From NCBI GenBank assembly GCA_963746885.1, contig CAVVDM010000006.1:310001-374000 (forward strand): a stretch of DNA of 64,000 nt. The letters are read 5' to 3'. Positions within the stretch are counted from its first letter, which is position 1; the number at the start of each line of letters is the position of its first letter. The DNA comes from DATARH01 sp963746885 (GTDB taxonomy: Bacteria > Pseudomonadota > Alphaproteobacteria > ATCC43930 > CGMCC-115725). A model generated the notes under the pieces. The model worked only from the letters and a program-made list of their open reading frames with translations, was not told where the DNA came from and made no database searches. Positions 52,799 to 62,078 of the stretch are shown here, piece by piece. Position numbers and translations under genes: made by a program.

Positions 52799-54622
52799 AT
52801 GTGCGGCATCATCGGGATCATCGCGAAAAAGTCGGTCGCCGCCGAGCTGATCGAGGGGCTGCGGCGGCTCGAATATCGCGGCTACGATTCGGCCGGGATC
52901 GCGACGTTGATCGACGGCCGTATCGAGCGGCGCCGTGCCGAGGGCAAGCTTGCCAACCTGGCGGCGCGGCTCGAACGCGAGCCGGTGCACGGCACGATCG
53001 GCATCGGCCACACGCGCTGGGCGACGCACGGCCAGCCGACCGAAACCAATGCCCACCCGATCGCCACCGACCGGGTCGCGGTCGTCCATAACGGCATCAT
53101 CGAGAACTTCCAGGCATTGAAGCGCGAGCTAATCGGGCTCGGTTACACCTTTCACACCCAGACCGACACCGAGGCGGTGGCGATCCTGACGACGCATCAC
53201 CTGGCGCAAGGCCTCTCGCCGGCACAGGCGGTGGCGCGCACGCTGGCGCGGCTCGACGGCGCCTTTGCGCTGGTGTTCCTGTTTGCCGGCGAGCACGACC
53301 TCTTGATCTGCGCCCGCCGCGGCAGCCCGCTGGCGATCGGCTATGGCGACGGCGAGATGTTCGTCGGCTCGGATGCGCTGGCATTGGCGCCGTTGACCCG
53401 CCGCATCACCTATCTCGAAGAGGGCGACTGGGCGGTCGTGACCTCGCGCGCGGTAACGATCTTCGACCATGCCAACAGCAAGGTCGCGCGGGCGGTGCGC
53501 GAGACCGCGCTGTCGGGCGCGCTGATCGGCAAGGGCAATTACCGCCATTTCATGCAGAAGGAGATATTCGAGCAGCCGGCGGTGATCGGCGACACCCTGC
53601 ACGCGCTGATCAACCCGGTGAGCCGCACGGTCGCCCTGCCCGACCTGCCCTTCGCGCTCGGCGACATCAGCAAGATCACGACGCTCGCCTGCGGCACCGC
53701 GCACCATGCCGGGATGATCGCCAAATACTGGCTCGAAAAGATCGCCCGCGTGCCCGTCGAGGCCGATGTCGCCTCCGAGTTTCGCTATCGCGCGCCGGCG
53801 ATGCCGCCGGGCGGCGCGGCGCTGGTGATCTCGCAATCGGGCGAGACCGCCGACACATTGGCGGCGTTGCGCTATTGCCGCGAGGCCGGGCAGAAGATCA
53901 TCGCGATCGTCAACCAGCCGGAGAGCACGATCGCGCGCGAGGCCGATGTCGTCCTGCCGACCCTCGCCGGCCCCGAGATCGGCGTCGCCTCGACCAAGGC
54001 GTTCACGACGCAGCTCGCCGTCCTGGCATCGCTGACCGTGGCATTGGCGCGGGCGCGCGGCACGATCGACGCCGACGGCGAGGCGGCCTTCGCCGGCCAG
54101 CTCTCCGAGATCCCGTCGCGCGCCAGCGAAGTCTTGCACCACGACGAGCGCATCCAGGAGATCGCCGCCGAGATCGCGCTGGCCCGCGACGTGCTCTATC
54201 TCGGGCGCGGCACCGCCTATCCGCTCGCCCTCGAAGGCGCGCTGAAGCTCAAGGAGATTTCCTACATCCACGCCGAGGGTTACGCCGCCGGCGAGATGAA
54301 GCACGGGCCCATCGCCCTGATTGACGACAACGTGCCGGTCATCGTGCTGGCGCCGCCCGACGATCTGTTCGAGAAGACGCTGTCCAATGTCGAGGAGGTC
54401 ATGGCGCGCGGCGGCCGCGTGGTGATGATCTCGGACGCCGCCGGCGTCGCCCGGCTCGAAGGCCGCTGCGCCTTCGGCATCGCCGTGCCGCATTGCGCCC
54501 CGTTCGTCGCGCCGCTGCTCTACGCAATCCCGATCCAGCTCCTCGCCTACCACGTCGCCGTCCTCAAAGGCACCGACGTCGACCAACCCAGAAACCTCGC
54601 CAAAAGCGTGACGGTGGAGTAG
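52799..54622 (+). CDS. glmS: Glutamine-fructose-6-phosphate aminotransferase (607 aa)
   Basis: Makes glucosamine-6-phosphate from fructose-6-phosphate and glutamine, the first step towards UDP-GlcNAc. The glutaminase domain begins with the catalytic Cys (MCGIIGI) and carries RRLEYRGYDSAG and GHTRWATHGQPTETNAHP. Two SIS domains follow (TTLACGTAHHAGMIAKYW, ISQSGETADTLAALRYCREA, ASTKAFTTQLAVL), ending in the invariant DQPRNLAKSVTVE. Length normal. AAGGAGAGGGG precedes ATG. No ribozyme of the glmS type is seen upstream, as expected in this lineage. It follows the export gene by 58 bases and may share its transcript. Confidence 0.98.
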   Translation: MCGIIGIIAKKSVAAELIEGLRRLEYRGYDSAGIATLIDGRIERRRAEGKLANLAARLEREPVHGTIGIGHTRWATHGQPTETNAHPIATDRVAVVHNGIIENFQALKRELIGLGYTFHTQTDTEAVAILTTHHLAQGLSPAQAVARTLARLDGAFALVFLFAGEHDLLICARRGSPLAIGYGDGEMFVGSDALALAPLTRRITYLEEGDWAVVTSRAVTIFDHANSKVARAVRETALSGALIGKGNYRHFMQKEIFEQPAVIGDTLHALINPVSRTVALPDLPFALGDISKITTLACGTAHHAGMIAKYWLEKIARVPVEADVASEFRYRAPAMPPGGAALVISQSGETADTLAALRYCREAGQKIIAIVNQPESTIAREADVVLPTLAGPEIGVASTKAFTTQLAVLASLTVALARARGTIDADGEAAFAGQLSEIPSRASEVLHHDERIQEIAAEIALARDVLYLGRGTAYPLALEGALKLKEISYIHAEGYAAGEMKHGPIALIDDNVPVIVLAPPDDLFEKTLSNVEEVMARGGRVVMISDAAGVARLEGRCAFGIAVPHCAPFVAPLLYAIPIQLLAYHVAVLKGTDVDQPRNLAKSVTVE

Positions 54623-54667
54623 AGGCTTTCCACCTCCGGCTGTGAATCCACTTTGTGGGTCCGAGCC

Positions 54668-55657
54668 CTAGGACGGAGATGGCGGGAAGAACCGCTGCAA
54701 ATTGGCGCGGATGCGGTCGAGCACTTTCATGTCCGGCTGCGACAGGATGAAGTCCTGGCCGGTGATCGTCTCGAACACGCTGACGTAGATCCGCGCGGCT
54801 GCGGCAATGGTGTCGCGCGGGATCGGTGGAATCGGATCGCGGTAAGGGTCGCAGCGCGCCGCGACCCAGCGCCGCAAGAAATCCTTGTCGAAGCTGTCAG
54901 GCGGCTCACCGGCGGCGAACCGATCGGGGTAGCTCGCCGCGAACCAGTAGCGGCTGCTGTCGGGCGTGTGGATCTCGTCGGCGAGCAGGATATGACCGTC
55001 CGCGTCGCGGCCGAACTCGTACTTGGTATCGACCAGAATGAGGCCGCGCGCGGCCGCGATGTCACGGCCGCGGGCGAATAGCGCCAATGCCTTGGCCGAA
55101 ACCTCCTGCCATTGCGCCGGGGTCAGGAGCCCGCGATCGACGATTTCGCCGGCGGTGACGGGTTCGTCATGCTCGCCCTCGTGCGCCTTGGTCGTCGGCG
55201 TGATGATCGTATGCGCAAGCTTTTCGTTTTCGCGCAGCCCGTCGGCAAACGGGATGCCGTAAATCTCGCGGCGCCCGGCCTTGTACATCGACCAGATCGA
55301 GGTCGCGGTGGTGCCGGCAAGATAGTCGCGCACCACCACCTCGACCGGCAGGATGTCGAGCCGCCGGCACAGCAGCACGTTGGGATCCGGGTAGTCGATG
55401 ACATGATTCGGGCACAGATCGGCAGTATGGTCGAACCAGAACCGCGCGATCTGTGTCAACACCTGGCCTTTGAACGGGATCGCGGCGATATTCAAGTCGA
55501 AGGCGCTGAGCCGGTCGGTCGCGATGATCAGGCGCCGCCCGTCCGGCAGGTCGTAATTGTCGCGCACCTTGCCGCGGTAATGATTGGGCAATTCGGGGAT
55601 CGTCGCATCGTCAAGGACGCGGTCGAGATGACAGGCGAGAAGATCCGGGTCGACCAT
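54668..55657 (-). CDS. purC: SAICAR synthetase (330 aa)
   Basis: Joins aspartate to CAIR in purine synthesis. The family signatures are HYRGKVRDNYDLPDGRR (the ATP-binding GKVRD), RLSAFD, VVRDYLAGTTATSIW, and LVDTKYEFG with DEIHTPDSSRYW at the active site. The length is that of the longer bacterial/eukaryote-like form. ATG 55657 gives the normal N-terminus; the frame is open to 55936, but that part is a shadow of the neighbouring hydrolase gene. It faces glmS tail to tail. Confidence 0.96.
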   Translation of the reverse strand: MVDPDLLACHLDRVLDDATIPELPNHYRGKVRDNYDLPDGRRLIIATDRLSAFDLNIAAIPFKGQVLTQIARFWFDHTADLCPNHVIDYPDPNVLLCRRLDILPVEVVVRDYLAGTTATSIWSMYKAGRREIYGIPFADGLRENEKLAHTIITPTTKAHEGEHDEPVTAGEIVDRGLLTPAQWQEVSAKALALFARGRDIAAARGLILVDTKYEFGRDADGHILLADEIHTPDSSRYWFAASYPDRFAAGEPPDSFDKDFLRRWVAARCDPYRDPIPPIPRDTIAAAARIYVSVFETITGQDFILSQPDMKVLDRIRANLQRFFPPSPS

Positions 55658-55719
55658 GTGTACGCGCTCGGGGAAAGGAACGGGCGGAGTTCTGATATGG
55701 GGCGCGCGCCCGGCCGGTT

Positions 55720-56889
55720 TCAGGGTAGGGCGCCGTAGACCGCTTTCTCGAAGTCGTCCAGCAGCTGCAGCGACTGGGGATCGGCAAACGGCAGCAGCTG
55801 CATCAGGATGACGCCGGCAATGCCGCGCACCGGGTCGATCCAGAAATAGGTGTTGCCGAGACCCGCCCAGGCGAGGCTCCCGGCGCTGCGACCGTATGGC
55901 CCGGGCTCGGTCGAGATCATGAAGCCGAGCCCCCATTTCTTGATCATGCCGGGGAAGAACTCGGCGTCGCGCGAGGAGGCCGGCGCCGCGGTCTTCAGGA
56001 GGCGCACATCGAGGTCACCCATCGCGTTTTGCGCCATCAGCGCCACCGTCTCCGGCCTCAGAACCTGCCCGCCTTCGGCGCGGCCCCGGTTGAGAAAGAC
56101 GCGCGCGAAGGCGAGATAATCGGCCGCCGTCCCGTAGAGCCCGCCGCCGCCCATCTGGAACTCCGGTTCCTGCGGGATTTCGAACGCGATCGGCGCGAGT
56201 GCGCCCCCATCGCCGCGCGCGTGCATGCCGACGAGGCGGGCGCGGCGTTCGGGAGTCAGCTTGAAGGCGGTATCGCTCATGCCGATCGGACCGAACAGAT
56301 GCTCGGCGAAATAATCGCCGAGGGCGCGGCCGCTGACCCGCTCGACCGCCTTGCCGACCCAGTCGATGTTGATGCCGTAATCCCATCTGTCGCCGGGGTC
56401 GAACGCCAGCGGCAGGTTCAATGCCGCATTCTGGCAGGAGATGATGCCCGCTATGCCGCGCTTTTCCATGTACCGGCCCATCTCGACATTCCAGATGTCG
56501 TAGACGAAGCCGGCGGTATGGGTCAGGAGATGGCGCAGCGTGATCGGCCGCCGGGCCGGGCGCAGACGCGGCTCGCCGGCGGCATCGAACCCTTCGAGCA
56601 CCTGCGGCGCGGCAAGTTCGGGCAGCACATCGGCGATCGGCCGGTCGAGCGCCAGCCGACCAGCTTCCACCAGCTGCATCGCCGCCGCGGAGGTGATCGC
56701 CTTGGTCATCGAGGCAATCCAGAACACCGTATCGGCGGTCATCGCCGCGCCGTCCGGCACGACACGGCGGCCGAACGCGCCCTGGTAGATCACCCCCTCG
56801 CGGTCCGCTGCCATCGCGACGACGCCCGGCACCTCTCCACCGTCCGTCGCCTTCTTGAGCACCCGGTCGATGTTCGCGCTCGACGGCAT
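55720..56889 (-). CDS. Beta-lactamase-fold serine hydrolase (389 aa)
   Basis: This is a class C beta-lactamase-like esterase/peptidase. The Ser-x-x-Lys motif is IASMTKAITS, the Tyr-x-Asn element is DYGINID, and HTAGFVYD and QMGGGGLYGTAADY follow. ATG 56889 lies after GGGAGGAATG. No signal peptide, so it acts in the cytoplasm. Proteins of this kind are esterases or D-aminopeptidases rather than resistance enzymes. The substrate is unknown. It shares strand and direction with purC. Confidence 0.88.
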   Translation of the reverse strand: MPSSANIDRVLKKATDGGEVPGVVAMAADREGVIYQGAFGRRVVPDGAAMTADTVFWIASMTKAITSAAAMQLVEAGRLALDRPIADVLPELAAPQVLEGFDAAGEPRLRPARRPITLRHLLTHTAGFVYDIWNVEMGRYMEKRGIAGIISCQNAALNLPLAFDPGDRWDYGINIDWVGKAVERVSGRALGDYFAEHLFGPIGMSDTAFKLTPERRARLVGMHARGDGGALAPIAFEIPQEPEFQMGGGGLYGTAADYLAFARVFLNRGRAEGGQVLRPETVALMAQNAMGDLDVRLLKTAAPASSRDAEFFPGMIKKWGLGFMISTEPGPYGRSAGSLAWAGLGNTYFWIDPVRGIAGVILMQLLPFADPQSLQLLDDFEKAVYGALP

Positions 56890-57058
56890 CGCATTCCTCC
56901 CTGGCCTATAGGCGCACCTACCCTTCAGCCAGAGCGAGAAGCGATCAAGTCGGCGTGACCGGTTCGCGCCGCAGAACTGACGCTGAGTCTCAATGTGCAC
57001 TAAATCTTAATCAAAGCGCCGCAAAAATTACATCGCGTAAATTGCGGTGGAGCGTTCG

Positions 57059-59212
57059 ATGCGTGGTTGGCCGGGCTGGCGGAAGCGCAGGTCGCAAAGT
57101 GTCGCGGCCGAGCGGACGCCACGGTCGATCCGCCTTCTGATCGCCGGGGCGGCTTTAGTGCTGCTCTGGGTCGTCGCGCTGACCGGTTGGACGCTGTGGG
57201 AAACGCGACGCACGGCCTGGCTTGAGGCATCGCAGTCTGCCGACAACGTCGCCTCGGTTATCGACGACAACATCGAGCACGCGATTGCTCTCTATGATCT
57301 GTCGCTCCAGGGAGCCATCGCTGATTTGCGACTGCCCGACATCGGGAATCTTCCGCCTGAACTGCGCAACCAGGTCCTGTTCGACCATTCGGCCCGCGCA
57401 CGCGGTCTCGGCGAAATGTTGGTGCTCGACGCCAAGGGACAGGTCACCCTTGCCTCGCAGCACACGTCTCCGCCGCCGAGGAATTTTGCGGATCGCAATT
57501 TCTTTCGGGAGCAGCGCGACCATCCCGGGCTTGGTTTGTTTGTCGGCGCCCCCCGCAAGAACCCTGCGACCGGCGAGTGGTCGATCTCGGTCAGCCGGCG
57601 GATAGAAGACCGCGACGGCCGCTTCACCGGCGTCGTATTGGGGACCTTGCACCTCGACCTTTTTCGCGAGCTGTTCAACCGGGTCGACATCGGCCCCAAA
57701 GGATCGATCGCGCTATTTCAGGCGGACGGCCACCTGATCTATCGCACCCCATTCGAGGAACAGCAGATTGGCCGCAGTCACCCGGAGTTCAGCCTCTTCT
57801 GGACGCATAGCAGAGCGACCGCGGGCGTCTTTTCGGCGGCATCAAAAATCGACGGCATCGAGCGGCTTTACACCTATCGCAGGGTCGGCGACCTGCCGCT
57901 TTTCGTCACCGTCGGCTTTGCCACCGATGCCGTTCTCGCGCCGTGGCGCAACAAGGCGACCTGGATCTCGATTGCCATCCTCGCCCTCACGGCGGTCGCC
58001 ACGGCGCTCGGAGCGACGCTCGTCGGTGAGTTGCAGCGCCGTGATCGGGCCGAACGGGCAGCGCTCGACAGCGAGCGCCGGTATCGGGTGCTGGCGGAGC
58101 ACCCATTCGACATGATCGTGCGGTTTGATCCATTGACCCATCGCCGTACTTACGTTTCGCCGGCCTGTCGCCGCCTTTACGGCTATGAACCCGAGGAGGC
58201 GCTCGCAATATCGGCCGAGGAAGCTATCCACCCTGACGATGTTCCCGGCATGCGCCAGGCGCTCGCCAGCCTCGAACAGGCGACCGATCATGCCACGGTT
58301 CTCTATCGCGGGCGGCGCAAGGACGGCGCCTACATCTGGGTCGAGGCCAGCCTGACCCGGCTGGTAGACCCCGAGACCGGCCACGCCGAGATCATCAGCG
58401 TCGTCCGCGATGCGAGCGAGCGCATGCGCTACGAGACGGCGCTGCGCCAGGCCAAGGAGGAGGCCGATTGCGCCAATCGTGCCAAATCGAGCTTCCTCGC
58501 GACGATGAGCCACGAGTTGCGGACGCCGCTAAACGCAATCATCGGATTTGCCGAAGTCATCCAGAGCGAGGTCATGGGGCCGCTCGGCAACGACCGGTAC
58601 CGCGCCTATGTCAACGACATCCATGTCAGCGGCTCGCATCTCCTGCAACTGATCAACGACATTCTCGATCTGACCAAGGCCGAAGCCGGAAAACTCGACC
58701 TGAACGAAGAGATCATCGATCTTGGGGAAGCAATCCACGCGGTCGCACGGCTGAGTCGGGCGCCGATCGAAAAAGCCGGGCTGACCATCGACATCGACCT
58801 GATGCCCGAGCTGCCGCCGCTGCGCCTGGACGAGCGCAAGACGCGGCAGGTCATGTTCAATCTGATCGGCAATGCGGTGAAATTCACGCCGCCGGGCGGG
58901 TCGATCTCGATCGCGGCCCGCTTCTACCCGGAAGCCGGCGCCGTCGTCACGCTGGCGGACACCGGGATCGGCATCGCGGCGGAGGATCTGACCCGGGTGC
59001 TGGAGCCGTTCGTGCAGATCGACAGCGCGCTCGGCCGCCAACACAACGGCACCGGGCTGGGCTTGCCGGCCGTCAAGGCGATCATGGAACTGCACGGCGG
59101 TACGCTGACGCTGAAGAGCGTTTTGGGACGCGGCACCGTGGTCACGGTTACATTCCCGCCGGAGCGGGCAATCGCGCCAAACGCGCCGAAGGCGGTGCGA
59201 TCGGCGGCGTGA
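57059..59212 (+). CDS. Sensor histidine kinase with dCache and PAS domains (717 aa)
   Basis: A helix near residues 25-45 (LLIAGAALVLLWVVALTGW), a periplasmic dCache-type sensor to about 300 (FADRNFFREQRDHPGLG, LFVGAPRKNPATGEWSISVS), a second helix (WISIAILALTAVATALGA), then PAS (YRVLAEHPFDMIVRFDP, YGYEPEEALAI), the phosphorylated His in FLATMSHELRTPLNAIIGFA, and ATP-binding boxes NLIGNAVKFTPPGG, ADTGIGIA and GTGLGLPAVKAIMELHGG. It is a normal hybrid-less kinase without an adjacent response regulator, so it is an orphan here. ATG 57059 chosen; GGTGGAGC precedes it. Confidence 0.94.
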   Translation: MRGWPGWRKRRSQSVAAERTPRSIRLLIAGAALVLLWVVALTGWTLWETRRTAWLEASQSADNVASVIDDNIEHAIALYDLSLQGAIADLRLPDIGNLPPELRNQVLFDHSARARGLGEMLVLDAKGQVTLASQHTSPPPRNFADRNFFREQRDHPGLGLFVGAPRKNPATGEWSISVSRRIEDRDGRFTGVVLGTLHLDLFRELFNRVDIGPKGSIALFQADGHLIYRTPFEEQQIGRSHPEFSLFWTHSRATAGVFSAASKIDGIERLYTYRRVGDLPLFVTVGFATDAVLAPWRNKATWISIAILALTAVATALGATLVGELQRRDRAERAALDSERRYRVLAEHPFDMIVRFDPLTHRRTYVSPACRRLYGYEPEEALAISAEEAIHPDDVPGMRQALASLEQATDHATVLYRGRRKDGAYIWVEASLTRLVDPETGHAEIISVVRDASERMRYETALRQAKEEADCANRAKSSFLATMSHELRTPLNAIIGFAEVIQSEVMGPLGNDRYRAYVNDIHVSGSHLLQLINDILDLTKAEAGKLDLNEEIIDLGEAIHAVARLSRAPIEKAGLTIDIDLMPELPPLRLDERKTRQVMFNLIGNAVKFTPPGGSISIAARFYPEAGAVVTLADTGIGIAAEDLTRVLEPFVQIDSALGRQHNGTGLGLPAVKAIMELHGGTLTLKSVLGRGTVVTVTFPPERAIAPNAPKAVRSAA

Positions 59213-59216
59213 GGCG

Positions 59217-60230
59217 CTAGGGCGCGTGCGAGGCGGCGGCCGCGCCGCAATTGCACTCGACGTGAAAGATCCGTGCCGCATTGCCGCCCAGGATGGCATC
59301 GCGCTCCGCGGCGGTCAGCGCCGTGTTGTCGACGATTGTCACCGGGTCGAGATCGCCGATCCCGAACGGATAATCGGAGCCGAGCATGACCTTGTCGGCG
59401 CCGGCCACATCGCACAGAAAGCGCAGCGCGCGCGGCTCGAATACCACGGTATCGAAATAGAGCCGCCGGAAGCCCTCCTGCGGGTCGGCATAATCCGGAT
59501 GGATCGTGCGGTTGCGCTTGAAGCGCCCCAGCGCGTAGGGCAGCGCGCCGCCGCCGTGCGCGATGACCAGGCTCATGCCCGCGAACCGCGTCAGATGCCC
59601 CGAGAACAGCAGCCGCGCGATCGCTGTCGTCGAATCCGCAAGGCGGCCGACCGCATTGATCAGGTCGTAGCCGGCAAGCCTCTCGTCACCGCAGATGTAA
59701 TGCGGGTGCACAAAGATCGCCGCGCCGCGCGCCGAGGCGACCTCCCAGAACGGGTCGAGATCGGGGTCGTCGAGATTGCCGCCGGTGCCCTTCGGCTGGG
59801 TCGCGATCATCGCCCCCTTGAAGCCGGCGTCGAGCGCCTCGTCGAGCACCCGCGCCGCCAGCGCGCCGTCCTGCAACGGCACCGTCGCGAGCGCGCTCAG
59901 CGCCGTCAGGGCGGCGGCGTCTCTTGCCATGTGCTCGTTGTAAAACCGCGCCCAGTCGGCCGCCTCGGCCCCCGCCAGTTCGTAGCCGTAGACGTCGGTC
60001 CAGCCGCCGACCAGCTGATGGTCCACCCGCGCCTCTTTGAGCCAGTCGCGGCGCTGCCCGAGATCCGACAGACGCGGCTGGATCGGCCGCCCCGGCGCGC
60101 CGCCGGCAAAGGCGAGGCGCGGCATGGCGCCTTCGCCGTGCAGCCTGACCGACGGGAACAGCCGCGTCTCGCTGCGTAGCGCGTCGATCAGGGTGCCGGG
60201 CACGACATGGGCGTGCGTATCGATGATCAT
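59217..60230 (-). CDS. ACMSD-like amidohydrolase/decarboxylase (337 aa)
   Basis: This is a metal-dependent TIM-barrel enzyme of the amidohydrolase-2 family. The metal site DTHAHVVPG is at the start, and there are FVHPHYICGDERL, VIAHGGGALPYALGR and, near the end, MLGSDYPFGIGD with the catalytic Asp. Relatives decarboxylate aromatic or semialdehyde acids (ACMS decarboxylase, 5-carboxyvanillate decarboxylase). ATG 60230 was chosen because the motif DTHAHV begins directly after it. It is divergent from the TPP decarboxylase genes, which may act in the same pathway. Substrate unknown. Confidence 0.86.
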   Translation of the reverse strand: MIIDTHAHVVPGTLIDALRSETRLFPSVRLHGEGAMPRLAFAGGAPGRPIQPRLSDLGQRRDWLKEARVDHQLVGGWTDVYGYELAGAEAADWARFYNEHMARDAAALTALSALATVPLQDGALAARVLDEALDAGFKGAMIATQPKGTGGNLDDPDLDPFWEVASARGAAIFVHPHYICGDERLAGYDLINAVGRLADSTTAIARLLFSGHLTRFAGMSLVIAHGGGALPYALGRFKRNRTIHPDYADPQEGFRRLYFDTVVFEPRALRFLCDVAGADKVMLGSDYPFGIGDLDPVTIVDNTALTAAERDAILGGNAARIFHVECNCGAAAASHAP

Positions 60231-60394
60231 GGCCGCTATCTCTCCCGGTGGCTGCGAACGGCTGTTGGCGCTATCGACCTCGATTGTGCCAGCTTTGTTG
60301 CCGAGCCGGGAAGGCGGCATTGCGGGGTTGCGTTCGGCGGCGCCGCGCGGCGAGGTTTGCGCCGCCTCGAACGCGCAAGCGGAGAATGACCGAA

Positions 60395-60922
60395 ATGGCC
60401 GACGATAGCGGCGGAATGCCGCGCTGGCAGGACGAGCTTTACGACCTGCTGCGGCGCAACAACGTGACGCAATTCGCCTATGTGCCCGATGCCGGGCACC
60501 GCATCCTGATCGACCGGTCGCTGGCCGATCCCGGCGCGCAATCGGTGGCGCTGACCACCGAGGAAGAGGGCGTCGCGCTCATTGCCGGCGCCGATCTGGG
60601 CGGCGCGCGCGGCGTCTTGCTGATGCAGTCGAGCGGCACCGGCAACTGCGTCAACATGCTGTCCCTGATGAAAGGCGGGCATTTCCCGCTCCTGACCCTC
60701 GTCAGCATGCGCGGCGATTTCGGCGAGGGAAACCCGTGGCAATACCCGATGGGCCAGGCGGTCGAGCCGGTCTTGCAGGCGATGGGCGTCATCTGCCTGC
60801 GCATCGAGGAGCCCGAAGAGGTGATCCCGACGGTCGGCGCGGCGCTGACCATGGTGTTCCAGGGCGGCCGCGCGGTCGCCGTGCTGCTGACCCAGAAACT
60901 GCTCGGCGCCAAGGCGTTTTGA
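60395..60922 (+). CDS. TPP-dependent decarboxylase, alpha (PP-binding-partner) subunit (175 aa)
   Basis: This small subunit carries the pyrimidine-type domain of sulfopyruvate/phosphonopyruvate decarboxylases: DELYDLLRRNNVTQFAYVPD at the start, SVALTTEEEGVALIAGADLG with the Glu that activates TPP, then LMQSSGTGNCVNMLSLMKGG and FPLLTLVSMRGDFGEGNPWQ. I chose ATG 60395 (MADDSGG), ten bases after GGAG, over ATG 60386. The beta subunit gene starts 11 bases after this stop, so the two form one enzyme. Confidence 0.84.
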   Translation: MADDSGGMPRWQDELYDLLRRNNVTQFAYVPDAGHRILIDRSLADPGAQSVALTTEEEGVALIAGADLGGARGVLLMQSSGTGNCVNMLSLMKGGHFPLLTLVSMRGDFGEGNPWQYPMGQAVEPVLQAMGVICLRIEEPEEVIPTVGAALTMVFQGGRAVAVLLTQKLLGAKAF

Positions 60923-60933
60923 GGAGAGGTGCG

Positions 60934-61557
60934 ATGAGCTATCCACAGGGCGTCGACATGGCGGCGGCGATCGCCGCCGGCTTCATCCTCGATCGCCGCG
61001 AGGCGGTGCCGGCGCTGATCGGCCGGCACGAGGATTTCCTGTTCGTGACCGGGCTCGCCGGCACCGCGCGCGACATCGCCGCCTTGACCCATGACGGCGC
61101 GCACATCTACACGATGGCCGGGGCGATGGGCGGCGCCTGCATGATCGGGCTTGGCCTCGCCCTGGCGCGGCCCGACAAGCGCGTGCTCGTCGCGACCGGC
61201 GACGGCGAACTCCTGATGAACCTCGGCGCGCTGGCGACGATCGCGGTGATGAACCCGGCCAACCTGTCGATCCTGTGCGTCGACAACGGCCATTACGGCG
61301 AGACCGGCTATCAAAAGAGCCATACCAGCCTCGGCGTCGACCTCGAGCGCATCGCCGCCGGCTCGGGCATCAAGCGCAGCCGCACCGTGGCGAGCGAGGC
61401 CGAACTCGCCGACGGCGCGCGGTTTTTGCGCGACGGCAACAGCACCGCCTTCGTGGTCCTCAAGGTCAAGCCGGACGACCCACCGCCCTACAAGCGCAAT
61501 CTCGACCCCGCCTCCTGCCGCATCCGTTTTCGCACCGCGCTCCTTGGCCCGGGCTGA
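60934..61557 (+). CDS. TPP-dependent decarboxylase, beta (TPP-binding) subunit (207 aa)
   Basis: Holds the TPP diphosphate-binding domain: IYTMAGAMGGACMIGLGLAL, then the GDG...N motif VATGDGELLMNLGALATIAV, and LSILCVDNGHYGETGYQKSH. With the alpha subunit it matches the split decarboxylases for 3-sulfopyruvate or phosphonopyruvate. ATG 60934 follows GGAGAGG; the frame is open to 60736 inside the alpha gene. Substrate not proven. The neighbouring ACMSD-like hydrolase and acetamidase suggest a catabolic setting. Confidence 0.85.
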   Translation: MSYPQGVDMAAAIAAGFILDRREAVPALIGRHEDFLFVTGLAGTARDIAALTHDGAHIYTMAGAMGGACMIGLGLALARPDKRVLVATGDGELLMNLGALATIAVMNPANLSILCVDNGHYGETGYQKSHTSLGVDLERIAAGSGIKRSRTVASEAELADGARFLRDGNSTAFVVLKVKPDDPPPYKRNLDPASCRIRFRTALLGPG

Positions 61558-61626
61558 CGTGTCGAGGGGCTTGCTTGCCGCGGGGACCGGCGTAAGCTTC
61601 GGCACTATCGGAGAATGGAGGCCCAC

Positions 61627-62028
61627 ATGCCAAAGATGACCGGCGGCTGCCTGTGCGGGCAGGTGCACTATTCGGCCGACGCCGAGCCGGTATTCACCGG
61701 CGTATGCCATTGCCACAATTGAACCGCGTTCAGCATTGTCGTGGCGATCCCGAAGGCGGCGCTGTCTATCGAGGGGGCGCTGAAGACCTACGCGGATAAG
61801 GGTGACAGCGGAAAGACCGTCAGCCGACGATTTTGCCCGGAATGCGGGTCCCCGATCATTTCCGAGGTCGAGGTCATGCCGGACATCGCCATCATCAAGG
61901 CCGGGACCCTCGACAACACCGCATGGCTCAAGCCGACGATGGAAATCTATTGCGACAGCGCACAGCGCTGGGTCGAGCTTGGCGGCGGCATGCAGAAATT
62001 CCCGAAGATGCCGCAGGGCCCCGGCTAG
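61627..62028 (+). pseudogene. GFA-family (glutathione-dependent formaldehyde-activating type) protein with nonsense codon
   Basis: The frame starts MPKMTGGCLCGQVHY and VFTGVCHCHN, the zinc-binding Cys clusters of the family, then hits TGA at 61720-61722. Coding resumes in frame with TAFSIVVAIPKAAL, RRFCPECGSPIISE and WLKPTMEIYCDSAQRW. The missing residues between CHCHN and TAFS are normally C-x-x-x-x-G, which fits an exact 15-base deletion that joined TG to A. Without it the gene would be intact at about 138 aa. Confidence 0.82.
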
Positions 62029-62078
62029 AACGCTCGTTTCGATCGCCTGAGGCGCCTTCCCTGGCTGGCCCCGCCCGG

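Noticed and set aside
53129..54586. 485-residue minus-strand frame opposite glmS
   Set aside because: Antisense shadow of a highly conserved gene; no family motifs.
54613..54634. GGTGGA/TCCACC hairpin after glmS as terminator
   Set aside because: It overlaps the end of the coding sequence, has a 10-base loop and no T-run, so support is too weak.
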